64,000 bases of DNA, taken from the NCBI RefSeq assembly GCF_030272615.1, contig NC_081410.1, forward strand, positions 116,073,140-116,137,139. Reading direction: 5' to 3'. Origin of the DNA: Cryptomeria japonica (Eukaryota; Streptophyta; Pinopsida; Cupressales; Cupressaceae). Of this stretch, positions 13,049 through 24,148 are shown piece by piece (within the stretch, counting starts at the first letter, position 1; every line of letters starts with the position of its first letter). The position numbers were made by a program, and so were the translations under genes. The notes beneath the pieces were generated by a model that ran no database searches, was not told the origin of the DNA, and saw nothing but the letters and a program-made list of their open reading frames with translations.

Positions 13049-13905
13049 TATGAATTTGATTTTTGAATGTTTTTATTTTGTATGATTCATTATTGAATAT
13101 AGTAGGACACATGTTTATTTCCTCAAGAGAAAATATGAAGTCTTTAATTGGCTCAAAGATTTTGTTGAAAATCAGACTTGTAAAATGATTAAGTGTTTGA
13201 AGACTAACAATGATGGTGAGCTTTGTTCCACTAATTTTGATAAGTAAGATTTTTTTGAAAATTAGACTCATAAAATGATTAAGTATTTGAAGACTAATGA
13301 TGATGGAGAGCTTTGTTCCACAAATTTTTATAAGTAATTTAAAGAACATGGGATTAAGAGGCATAAAACAACTCCATATGTATTGAAAAAATAATGAACA
13401 TGATGTTGATGGAGAGGGATAGGAGTATGCTTAGTGGTGTTGGTCTTGAATAAAATTTTTGGCTTTAAGTTACATCCATTACTTACTTTCTTGTTAACAT
13501 ATCTCCCACATCAGCTCTTGCTGAGAAGAAACCTATGGAGGTGTGGTTAGGAATATATCCCTCATCGAGACATCTTTGAGTATTTGGTTGTGAGGCATAT
13601 CCACATGTTCCAAGATAAAAAAAGGACAAAGTTAGAGAAAAGGATATTGAAATGTATCTTCATCGGTTATGGTATTGGATCTAATGGCAGAAAGGTCTTG
13701 TATAACAGAAGTGTTATTTTTAGAAAGATGAAGCCTTATTTTATTTTTTTGCAGCCAAAGAAAAATGGTAAGAAAAGGATGCGGTTCATCTTTCTCCCAC
13801 CCCTGAGAAACAAGAACTAAAAACTCTAATTGGATGTAATGATAAGGAGATCTCAAGAAACTCTAAAATTTAAGAAGAAGAAGAAGAAGAACCTTAACCT
13901 CAACC
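13049..13905 (+). pseudogene. Copia A: integrase remnant
   Basis: Frames joined across stops give recognisable copia integrase text: a KRKYEVFNWLKDFVENQT-like block near 13110-13170, KEHGIKRHKTTPYV near 13340, RSMLSGVGLE near 13430, and after 13590 the C-terminal TKLEKRILKCIFIGYG...VLYNRSVIFRKM region. The second catalytic motif reads NNDGELCS, so the usual Asp-Asn-Gly-Gly is not intact. The region is dead: stops and frameshifts throughout, plus an internal 90-bp duplication. Confidence 0.8.
13158..13337 (+). repeat. 90-bp tandem duplication inside integrase
   Basis: 13158-13247 and 13248-13337 are near-identical 90-base units (GATTTTGTTGAAAATCAGAC... and GATTTTTTTGAAAATTAGAC...). They span the NDGELCS catalytic-motif region. 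The copies differ at roughly 10-12 positions, so the duplication is not recent. Confidence 0.9.
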
Positions 13906-13959
13906 ATTGAGGAGGACCATGCATGTTAGGTGGTAATTTGAAAAGTTTTACTATTTATC

Positions 13960-15390
13960 ACATGATTCTAGTTGCATTTTAACTTTGATTACTAACACCA
14001 ATGAGCCTAGAACTATGAAAGAGTCTATGGGTATGAAATATGCAAATTATTGGATAGTGGCCATGGAAGAAGAGATGGATGCATTAAAGAAAATAATACA
14101 TGGAATATGGTATCTGTTCTTGAAGGACGTAAACCTGTTGGATGAAAATGAGTGTTCAAAAATATATTCGGTTCATATATTAGTGTTGTGAAGTATAAAG
14201 CAAGGTTGGTCGTGAAGGAGAATTCCTAGTTGAGGTAATATATTATGGTGAGACATCATGACTTGGATGAGGAAATATATATATCACAACTAGAGAAATA
14301 CATTGATAAAGGTAAGGAAAATTGGGTTTGGAAGTTTAAAAAGTCTTTGTATGGTTTGAAGTAGTGTCCTAGGATGTTGTACCAAAATTTTGATACCTTT
14401 TTTGAGTTCAAGTTTTCTAAGGTTGACATCATGTTAGTGTGTTTATCCCAAGTAGGATAATGATTGTATTATCATTATTTCATTGTATGTTGATATTACA
14501 TATGTTTCTCATTGGTAATGATAAAAAGAGATTTCTAATTTGAAGTCTCAATTGTCAACACATTTTCAAATGGAAGATTTAGGGGAAGCTAGGTACATCT
14601 TAGGGATACAAATCAATAGAGATGGAGAAAAAAAAAAACTTTGGGTAATCTAAAGCAAGTATGTGAATACTATGTTAGAGAGGTTTAACATGGAATATTC
14701 TAGACCATTGCATGTTCCTGTTATGCATGCACATTGTTGTCATTATCCAAAATCTTCTATTGAGGTGGAGGACATGACTAGAGTTCCTTATGCTAGTGTA
14801 GTTGGTAGTTTGATGTATGTTATTGTTTGTACAAGACCAGACATTGCCCAAGCAATGAGAGTCCTTAGTCTATTTATGGTTAATCTTAGATGGGTACACT
14901 GGGATGCAACTAAGACAAGTTTAGATATTTGTAGGGTACTTCTGACTATTCCTTATATTATCCTATTTATCCTACATGACCTTGACATTATGTTAGTATC
15001 TATAGATTTGTGGATTATGATTGGGCTAGTGACATTAACAATAGAAAATTGACCAATGATTATATCTTTACATGTTTGGTAGTGTTATTAGTTGAATGAG
15101 TAAGCGATAGATTAAGGTCACTTTATCCACCATACAAGTAGAGTACATGGCAACAATTCATGCTTGCAAAGAATCCATTTGGCTTAAGAGATTGTGTTTA
15201 TAAGTTGTTCTTGATGCAAGGATGACTATTATTTATTTTGATAGAGTCTTGTTTTTTCTACAAAGAAGCCCACCTTTCATGCTAGAACAAAGCATATTGA
15301 TGTATAATTTCATTTTGTCTATAACATGGTGGAAGATTTAAGAGTGAGAAACACTCAATACTTTGATGAATGTTATAAAATCACTTATGA
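13960..15390 (+). pseudogene. Copia A: reverse transcriptase/RNase H remnant
   Basis: 13985-14191 reads as the RT entry (NYWIVAMEEEMDALKK). 14330-14460 carries KKSLYGLK, and a decayed YVD-type site follows near 14480. 14663-15052 reads as the RT tail/RNase H linker (VPYASVVGSLMYVIVCTRPDIAQAM). Near 15110 a TTVEYMATIHACKESIWLKRL-type RNase H stretch can be pieced together across frames. Numerous stops and shifts; no function expected. Confidence 0.82.
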
Positions 15391-15493
15391 AGCCTATGAG
15401 CGTAGGGAAGTTCATATGGTGTTTAGATTCTATAGGCCTCTTCGCCCCTAACAATTTATTTTATCTTTCTAATGGCTCTTGCAAGGTGTTAAA

Positions 15494-15504
15494 CAAGTGG
15501 GAGA
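15494..15504 (+). other. Copia A polypurine tract
   Basis: CAAGTGGGAGA is the classic plant copia plus-strand primer, directly before the 3' LTR. Confidence 0.75.
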
Positions 15505-16409
15505 AGGTTAAGAATTAAAGTGTCCCAACCTTTAAAATTTCCTAGCATTTTTCAATTAATTGTGTTTATTTATTTACCTACAATATATATGCATATGTTA
15601 ATTTTCCATCTTGTGGGAGTTGGCATGGTCACTTGTCATCCAATTGGGAAGATGGCATAGATATTATTTTTCCTCATGTGAGTAAGTAGGCATCAAATTT
15701 GATTTCGCATTATTCTATCCATGTGTTAGCATCTTGTGCAATGTGTAAGAGGTTATGGCAACTTATGATGACTGGAAAATTCTATGACATGTAAGAGCTA
15801 ATATTAGAAAGGAATTTTATGACATGTTATGATACATATGACAAGTTTTATGAAACATCTTTCATGATGATTTTGGGCACCCAAGTTGGGTTACAACAAG
15901 TAGTAAGAGAATCAACTATTTTTAGTTATTTATGAAAAATCCTCTTAAAACTATAATTGCTATTTAAGTTATGACATATTCTATGATAGATATTTGATGT
16001 GTAATAGAATCTATTATAGCCTATTTTTATCAATTGTTGGCATCCAAGATTGGAAGGGAATGTTCAAACGTTATGACAATTGTAAGGGGTATAAGGGAAT
16101 ATTGTACATGTATCCTTTTGCATGTAAAAGGTGTGAGGAAGTGTGTCATGTGTATCTGAACACCCATGCCTTGTCACTACTTCTTCTATAAGATTTCCAA
16201 AATCTTGTGTTATCTATAAATAAGGTTCTTTAGGAGTGGTCTTTAATAAGTTAATTTGCAAGTACTGTTATGTTGCTAAGATTTCTCTAGAATCGTCAAG
16301 TGATGAATACCTAAAAGATTGTAACTTTGTAATTGTATTGTAACCTTCATTTTTTATAGATTAATACATTGTGTTGTGCTTTGGAGTGTGGGATTTTTCT
16401 CATGAAGGG
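15505..16409 (+). mobile_element. Copia A: 3' LTR, first part
   Basis: It begins just after the polypurine tract; the terminal TG has been lost (AGGTTAAG). It is interrupted at 16409 by the non-autonomous element, which duplicated AAGGG (16405-16409 and 25149-25153). The LTR continues at 25149. Confidence 0.72.
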
Positions 16410-17439
16410 TGAAGAGGGGAAAACGTAGCAAGGTAGGATTAGATGGTTAGTATTCAAATGAAGCATTCAAACACATGAAACACAAAGAATAATCATTTAT
16501 ACCTTGCTATTTTTACCTCTCCCTCGGATTGAGCTTGATGAAGTGGATGGATGATGAGGATGCACCCTTGATGCTCCACTTGATGTGCTCCTCGCTTGAT
16601 TTGGATGTGGATTGATCTCCTTTTCTCAACAAGATTAGTGGATTTGATAGGATTTGATTTGGATTAAATGGAAATGGGTAGATTTGGATTTAATGAAGGA
16701 TTATGAGGATATGGTGAGGATGTGATAGAATAGAAGGGAAAATTAGCAGCATAAGATTAGAAGAATGGAAATGGATCAAGCAGAAATAGGTTGCATGACA
16801 ATGCATGAGAAGTGGATGATTTGTGAGGAGAATAGGCTCTAATTTATAGATTGGAGAAGGCCAATGGAGGGCCAAGATTGATTTGATCATGAAGGGTTGA
16901 GATTGATTTTGGATAGAAGGCATAGATCAAGGGTGCCTTGGGAAAATAAACAGGAATATAAAATTCCTTGGGAAAAGAGGGGAGAAATTTGAATTTAAAA
17001 AATGAGGAATTAAAAATTCCAAAATAAGGACGCATTGAGGGATTCAAAGAAATTTGAATTTCTTTGAGAGACTCAATGTTGATGTGACATGAGTGGGAAT
17101 TTAAAAATTGAGGGATAATGATAATCATGATTATGAGAGATTCTAGAAGGATTAATTAGGCTAATGGGATTAGGAAAAGTGATTTGTAGTAATCACATGA
17201 ATAGGTTAATTAATTAAAATTAATTAACTGAGTGGGTTTAGAGGAAATAATTATTGGAGGGGACTTTAGAAGAATACGCGAATAATTTTTTTATTTGATA
17301 AATTAATTATTGGACAATAGTGGCAGGATTAATTAAATTAGATTTAATTAACACTGAGAAGAATAAGGACAACACAACTAAGTCAATTAATTATGTTGAC
17401 AGGGTTATATTAATTAAATATTAATTTTAGGTGTCTACA
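16410..17439 (-). repeat. Left LTR (3' LTR) of the non-autonomous element
   Basis: 1,030 bp; on the plus strand it begins TGAAGAGGGGAAAACGTAGC and ends GGTGTCTACA. It is close to identical with 24149-25148. One indel of about 30 bp (around 16945-16975 here, absent from the other copy) explains most of the length difference, with perhaps 3% point differences by eye. Confidence 0.95.
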
Positions 17440-17455
17440 TTTTGCCCCTCTTTGA
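17440..17455 (-). other. Polypurine tract of the non-autonomous element
   Basis: The sense strand reads CAAAGAGGGGCAAAA immediately before the 3' LTR. The same string stands at the same place in the 40329-51033 gypsy. Confidence 0.85.
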
Positions 17456-17503
17456 TATAGCATCATGAAATGTTGTTATATCAAAGAAGAATAAAACATA
17501 GTG

Positions 17504-17595
17504 GAAGAAAAGGATAAAGACTAGTAGCATGATGCCCTAGTCATGAGATGAAGAAAAGGATATGGACTAGTAGCATGATGCCCCAGTCATGAGAT
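17504..17595 (-). repeat. Two 46-bp tandem units with a small hairpin
   Basis: Units 17504-17549 and 17550-17595 each contain CATGATGCCCYAGTCATG, in which CATGA pairs with TCATG around an 8-base loop. The position, close to the 3' end of the internal region, parallels the stem-loop array at 42046-42321 in the gypsy. Confidence 0.8.
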
Positions 17596-17639
17596 GAGGA
17601 AGAATGATGACAAGGAAGGATGACGAGGAAGCAGTGGTA

Positions 17640-19519
17640 TGCCCCCTCGAGAGGACATGCGAGTTCGGAGAACACGAGTGTGCTATCGAAAGGAATTAGA
17701 AGAATAAGTGATGAAAGGATGAAGATAATGAAAGATGGAACTAGGATGGGTTGGAATGTTGTGAATGAAATGAGACAGAAATGATAAATGGATTGGATTT
17801 CTTGTTGAGCAACTATAGAGAGCAAACCTAGATTTAATATTGCCATGGATAGTTTACACCACCAATTATAAGAACCAGGATGATATGAAGATCTGAGGCG
17901 TGGACTGACGCTCGGTCAAACAGGAATGCCTTGCACACAATCATGCAAGTGTTGATAAACACCAATGCAGGGTTTTCGATTCATACAAGGAAGACCTTAA
18001 AACACACCATGCCATGGAAACTATGCCCCATTATACACCAGCCAAGACATACCAAGATATAGGATGATCAAGATAGTCCTGGACAAGTATAGTCTTGGGA
18101 CACATAATGAAAACAAATCGAAAATCTCAAGAATGCAAGCAACATGCACATGACCAACTAACATCTCTTGCCAAGAGTAGGAAATGGATTTGGATAAATT
18201 GTTGGACTAGGGAAGGATGCATCCTGATGGGAAGGTGATGGATAGATTGATGGATGACAAAAGAAAAGTTGGATGTGCAAGATCTGCAGATGAGAGGATT
18301 GTCACTTGGATTTTATTAGCAAAGGATGGATGGGTGCTTGGATTAAGCACAAATCAGCGTGAGCTCAGGTAGATGGGAAAATATCGGTTTGATGGATTGG
18401 ATAGGATTGGAAGAAAGATAAATGATTAGACAAGATGAAAAAGGGGGATGGGTGATTGAGTAGGATTGCAAGAAAGATAAATGATTAGGTAGGACGAAAA
18501 AGAGGGATGGATGCATGAGTAGGATCGGATTGAGGATGGGATTAATGATTGAATTGGAAGAGATAGAGAATATGATTGGATAAGATAGGATTGGATTGGA
18601 AATTGGATAGGATGGGGTAGATTGGTGAATAGGATTTGATTGAAAGGAACCAATGACAAGGGAGAACCAAGGATTGGTAAAAGGATGGATGGATGAATGG
18701 ATGAAGATATTGTTTGGATAGATGGGTCAAGTGGATGGATATGTATAGGATATGGAGGATTGGAGGGTAGGGTGATGGAGACCCAAGGACTATGCTGCAA
18801 AGGAGTGCAATGCCCCACTATAGAGGTAGTGGAATTAAGGATGTAAGGATGGTAGATAAAGATGGATGATATGGGAGAATTTTGTGTAATGGATATGGAT
18901 GGTAGAGGATTAAGGCTTGTGTTTTCCAAAGCATGCATGCATATACATTATTTTGCCTCTTATATTATCAAGATGAAAGATAGGAATGGAGGATTCATCT
19001 TGATAGGATGAGGGATATGAGATGGAGGATATGGATAGGATAGTCAAGATAAAAAAAGGAAAGGAGAATGGACTTAGACAAGATGCGGATTGATGGGTCG
19101 ATTATATGGATGAAGCTTGCCCCCAAGTGTAGAGTGCAAGGGGATGAGGGGATTACACATGATGCTTGTTTGCCAAGTTTTCATCACAGTACTTACCCAA
19201 GGAGCCACAAGAAGTGGTTTTCACCATTGGATGAAATGATTTTTCTTTACTTTTTTCTGATTTTTATTTTTTTTTGTATTTTTCTTGATTTATTTTTGAA
19301 ATTTTGAATTTTTAGAATAGTTTGATGAGAATGAGTAGATGTGGAAGATAGTGGATGTGTGAAGGAGGAAGGGAGGACTCAAGCATCTAGTTCCATGGAT
19401 GGTATCCCTTAGTAGTTCTTTTTTTTTTGAACTGGAGGTATGCTCATAGATGTTGGTAACAATAATTGGGGAGATGAAATGGATAGGGGATGGAAGATAA
19501 TGATTTGGAAAGGATTGGA
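17640..19519 (-). other. 3' non-coding part of the non-autonomous element
   Basis: TATGCCCCCTCGAGAG (17638-17653) is shared with 41231-41246 of the gypsy. The remainder is GGAT/GATGG-rich simple sequence with a ~61-bp partial duplication around 18400-18520. Frames on the minus strand here (for example 18426-18938) are Pro/Ser/His-rich readings of that simple sequence and are not called as genes. Confidence 0.6.
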
Positions 19520-21436
19520 CTAACGAAATGGGATTGTGAAAAGTGGATGGTGGATAATGGATGGGGTTTTGAATAATTTGTGGAAGATCAACATTGGCAC
19601 ACACCTTGAAGGGTGGTGGTGTAGTGGGGGAGAGTGTTTTGAATTAGATGGGGGATAAAGTGTGGATTTTGGGAAATGAAGACCCAAAATAGAAGAAGGG
19701 GATGATGGAGTTGGGATGGTGGATTTTGGGACATAAGGACCAAAAATGGATTTTGAAGATGGAGGATTGGAGGAATTATGAATGGATGGAGCTTTTGGAT
19801 TAACAAGTTTGGATGCCAATTTTGATTTTGCTTTGGGATGCATTGCCTCTTTGGGAATCCACATAGTTTTTGATTTTTTCTTTTGGGGCCTTTGTGGCCT
19901 TTTTTATTTTTTTTTCTTTCGGATCACATTTTTCTTTTGAGCATGTCGTTTTGAGGGGACATGTTGATCCTTTGATTTTTGTGGATTTTGAGGTTTATGC
20001 TTTTTAGATTGGGAATCCAAATTTCTTCCAATAGAAATGGGATGGGTGCATGACGATGAATGACTTAAGGATTTTATGGATGGTGAGATGATGAAAGGAG
20101 AGTGTTGGGAGGAATTCAATGATGTGTGCCTTTTTTGATCTTTCGTAGGGATTATTTGAGGTGATGGAGTGGTAGATGGAGGGACGTAAGGACCCACAAT
20201 GGATGGAAGGAATGGAGGATTTAGATTTGGAATATAGGGTCCCAAAAAGGATGTGGATGATAGGGGATAACGAGATTTTGATTTGTATGAAGGAAATTTG
20301 GATGTTGGAAAAATAGAGTATGCACCAACATCTTGAGCATTAGCTTGAGGACCCTTATTATTTTGGAAACAAGATGCAAGTCCATTTTGAGGGGGATGAG
20401 ATGTGGAAGGAAGATTAGGATCTTTAGATGGATTGGGATCGTGACATGGAGATGAAGGGATACTTTGATCTTGACTAGGAGGGGTATCATGAAATGGAGT
20501 GGGAGGGGTGATTGGATCATGAGATGGAAGAGGATCATGCGATGGAGGGAGAGGGTTGGATAGAGGAATCATGATCATGAGAGGAAGTGGATGGAATTCC
20601 ATCATTATATGGAGTAGAGGGAGATTCATCATGAGATGGAGAGGATTCTATACTAGCATGCTTTGGAACAAGCTTTTGGCATGTTTGGAGTTGTGGGGAT
20701 TGTGTGATGGAGGAAGATATGGAAGCTTTGATGTGAGTAGATGGGGAAATGGGGGTATCATGAAGTGCAGACGATTGGGATTTGTTTTGAGGTGGAGGTG
20801 ATTGGGGTGGATGGAGGACTTGAGGAGACTTGGCCACTTTGCTTCGAGGCGAGGATTTGTCTCCTTTTTTAGCATGTCTTGGATAAGATTGTGGATGATG
20901 GATTTGGAGGACGTGGATAATATGGATTTTGGAGGATTAGGATTAGATGGAGAATTGGGATTGGATAGAGGATTAAGATTGGGATTGGATGGAGGATTAG
21001 GATAATGGATTGGGGAATTAGGATTAATGTTTGGAGGACTATGGAGTAAAGGACTTGGATGGGGAGTAGAGGTAATGAATGCATTGTAGAAGGATGGGGA
21101 TTGGGATGTAGATGGGGGGGGAGATGGAGGTATACATATTGGATTAGAGGAGTATGTGGATGAGGGATAATATGGAGATATGGATGGGCAATAAGATGGA
21201 GATATGGATGGGCAATAAGATGGAGATATGGATGGGGAATAAGATGGATTTCCCTTGTCGAAGGTAGAGGAAGTATAAGAGATATGGTATAGATTGGGAT
21301 TGGGTGTAATGTGTTGAGATGGGATGGATAAAGGTATGATAGGAGAGTGGGAAATTATGGGATTAACTTGGTAGGCAGATTCGTGAACTTCCATGAGCAT
21401 CTTCTCATACCAAGCTTTGAAATTCTGGGTAGTCAT
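19520..21436 (-). pseudogene. Pro/Ser-rich open region of the non-autonomous element
   Basis: From the ATG at 21436 a 262-codon frame runs to 20648. The same frame continues as 20632-19904 and 19864-19520 with only two stops between. A 100-codon stretch at 20535-20837 in another frame carries the matching Ser/Pro-rich text, suggesting a pair of compensating shifts. The predicted product starts with an ordinary segment (FKAWYEKMLMEVHESAYQVN). It then has three SPSISPSYCP-type 8-residue repeats (21174-21245), many HDP-type repeats, at least four GPYVP/GLHFP modules and a Lys-rich patch. No known domain. It may be a real element protein or a translated simple repeat. I cannot name a function. 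Confidence 0.45.
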
Positions 21437-21539
21437 GTTGAGAATGAAGGATTAGATTGGAATTGGATGAATATGTTTTGGAGAAGAAAGATTATGAAGA
21501 TGATGTTAAATGAAGAGTAGGATTAGGACTTGGCTTGGA

Positions 21540-21900
21540 ATGATGATGGATTAGATTTGATTAGATTTGGATTTGATTAGATTTGGATTGGAATTGGATT
21601 GGATTGGATTAGTCCATGGATTAGGACTTGATTTGATTGGATTGGATTTGATTTGATTTGATTTAATTTGATTTGATTGGATTGGATTGGATTGGATTGG
21701 ATTAGGACTTGGTTTGATTGGATTTGGATTAGATTGAATTGGATTGGTCCTTGGATTAGGACTTGATTGGATTTGGATTTGGGTCCTTGGATTAGGACTT
21801 GGTTTGATTGGATTTGGATTGGATTGAATTGGATTGGTCCTTGGATTAGGACTTGATTGGATTTAGATTTGGGTCCTTGGATTAGGATTTGATTGGAATT
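21540..21900. repeat. GATTGGATT-type simple repeat with a 90-bp duplication
   Basis: Degenerate GATTTGGATT/GATTGGATT units fill the tract. Within it, 21701-21790 and 21791-21880 are a 90-bp tandem duplication (ATTAGGACTTGGTTTGATTG at both starts). It lies between the leader and the open region. Confidence 0.85.
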
Positions 21901-22319
21901 GATGATGAATTGGATTTGATTGGATTAAAAGATTGGATGATTGCTTGATGGAGGATTGGATAATCGGATTAGGAAGATGGATGGATTTGATTGATTGGAA
22001 TTTTGGAGATTTGATTGGATTAGAGGGAGAATGATTATGGAAGAACAAATAGATAAAAGGAAGAATAAAGGGGGAGGCTACCCAAAGATGAATGGTTTGG
22101 ACAAAAATATTGGTTGAGGAAGGATGATTTTTTGAATGGATGAAAGTGGATTGTGGATTGGAGAATTTCTTGAATAGATAGAAATGGATTAACGATTTGA
22201 TGATGACAAGATGGAATTTGGAAAGAGGGATGATTGATTGGTTGTGGGGGATGGACTTGGCAAGAGATGCCTAGTAAAAAAAACACAATGGTCAAAAGAA
22301 GTTAGACTCAAAAGACACT

Positions 22320-23130
22320 CATGCTCCTTCACAACATAGCCTATGGCGAGAAAAGACAATAGTCAATGGATCCCAATTGGTTTCCCTGCTACGATTACCC
22401 AGGGCGGACACTTAGATGCTTGACCCCACTGGCTCCCCTCCATGACACTCACTTCTCTGGGACAACCAAGCATCATTTCCCATGAAAACTCCTCATGGAA
22501 AACTTTGTGTCTCTACTAAGGTTCGTAAAAATATGGGCGGCTTCGAAGGTCCGACTCCCTGCACCAAAGACTAGAAGGTTTTTGGCCACTATGCACAAGG
22601 TGTTTAGTATGGCTTCTTGTTAGGAACTACCCTTTGCAGTTGTGCAAGCACAATTGAGGCCTATACCCCAACAAAGCACCAAGAACTTAGTAGTCACACA
22701 AGCGTGATTGAGATCTCTAGGATCCTATTAAGCACCCAATGTGAGAGTGAACTCTCAAATAGCCCCAACCATTGATTCTTTCAATCTCAATGGCCTATTT
22801 ATTATAGTGAGTTGGGAACCCCAGGTCCAGGTGTACTCACTTGGGTTGTTCCCCTCTCACTGGCTCTAAGAGCAACTCGGGAGGGCAGGCCCGCTAAGGG
22901 TAACACAAGCAATATTCCTAGAAAAGACCAAAGGGGCCTAGATTTCTGATTGCCTAGATAGGCAAGAGCATACTCTCCTACCCTTTGACTCTTCAAGACA
23001 AAGAAAAAACAAGATTATTTTACCCCCTAATTAGATCTAGGTGCCTAATAAAAGAAACACAATGTTTGCTTGAACCCCCTAGGCAACCTGCAAAACCACT
23101 TGATTAGTAGTTTGAAAATGAAGTCTTTGA
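22320..23130 (-). other. Leader block shared with the 40329-51033 gypsy
   Basis: Several segments align in the same order with 48900-49650. Examples are AGACAATAGT, GGCGGACACTTAGATGCTTG / AGCGGATACTTAGATGCTTG, AACCAAGCAT / AGCCAAGCAT, CCCCATGAAAACTCC-like, ACTTTGTGTCTCTACTAAG / ACTTTGTATCTCTACTAAG, and later CACTTGGGTYGTTC, GACAGGCC-like and TTAGTAGTTTG. There is no shared open frame. The block sits between the primer site and the coding region in both elements, where RNA packaging and dimer signals are expected. That role is inference. Confidence 0.78.
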
Positions 23131-23639
23131 CAAGCGTCCTACAAAAGACAAAAGAATGACAAAAATATTTTTTTTAATTTTTTTTAGGAATGAGTAGAAC
23201 AACAAGAACATAAACTTTTCTACTAAAGAAAAATGTGGATTTGAGGGAAAATTTGATGGGTACTTGGGGTTTGACTAGGTTTTTGACACTTTCTAAGGGA
23301 TAGCAAAGCATAAAATGAAGATTTTAGAAGCAAGGTGAAGGAATGGAAAAAATTGTCCAAGAGGGACAAAGGAGCAAAAATTGGAGATAAACACTATGGA
23401 AAAATTCAGAGGTGATTGGATAAAACTAGAAGAAGTTATGGCAAACCCTAAAATAGAGAAATGTGGGATTTCAGGCTTCAAAAAGTGGAATTTGGGATAA
23501 GGTCCTCAAGGAAGGAAATGTACAAAATGAAATTGCGGGGGATCTAGTGAAGTTTGGAGGAAAGCAGAGTGAAGATAAAGAAGATATGGCAAAAAAATAG
23601 AATATTAGCATAAAGCAAATAACAGAAGCAGAAAAAATT

Positions 23640-24075
23640 ACAGTCACATTGATCTAAGCAGTTGCGCTATTGTGTGGGTGCTCGCGTCAAAACAACATGA
23701 GATAGCCTGTGAAAATTCAAATTCAAATTTTCAACAAAGCACTCACGCTAATCTCAGAGCGGTTGCGGTGAAGCGACAACTGAAAACAAAAACACGATTA
23801 ATCTAGTGTATTTTATATTTTTTTTTAATTAGATTTTACAAAACAGAGATAGAAGTGAGAAGAATGGAAAGAATGAAGAAGAGGAGATAGATGAATTTGT
23901 GTGGCGATCGTGCTGAAGCACATTGAGGCACTAGAAGAATTTTGAAATTTGATGTGGTCACGCCGAAGTTGCGATGGTCACACTGAAGTCGTGACAGTCG
24001 CGCTGATTAGCAGGTGGTTGTGTTGATCTGACAATCAGTCACGCCAATGTGCGTGCACTCATGCTGAAGCGTGAA
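23640..24075 (-). repeat. GTCACGCTGAAG-type dispersed motifs in the leader
   Basis: Imperfect repeats such as GTCACGCCGAAG, GTCACACTGAAG, GTCGCGCTGA, CACTCATGCTGAAG and CGTGCTGAAGC recur between the primer site and the shared leader. The placement mirrors the ACAGACGCG clusters of the gypsy, although the sequence differs. Confidence 0.6.
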
Positions 24076-24126
24076 CTTGCGAGAAACCTTAAAAAAGCTT
24101 AATTTTTTTGTTAAATTCGGGACGTG

Positions 24127-24145
24127 GGTCCCATCAGGCATGCTA
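24127..24145 (-). other. Primer binding site of the non-autonomous element
   Basis: The sense strand reads TAGCATGCCTGATGGGACC, three bases from the 5' LTR. It matches the gypsy's TGGCACGCCCGGTGGGACTC at most positions. The complement ends in a CCA-like CTA, as for a tRNA 3' end. I cannot name the tRNA. Confidence 0.7.
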
Positions 24146-24148
24146 GAA

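Noticed and set aside
18426-18938. 170-codon minus-strand frame as a separate gene
   Set aside because: Translation of GGAT-type simple repeats into Pro/Ser/Ile text; no start context and no domain.
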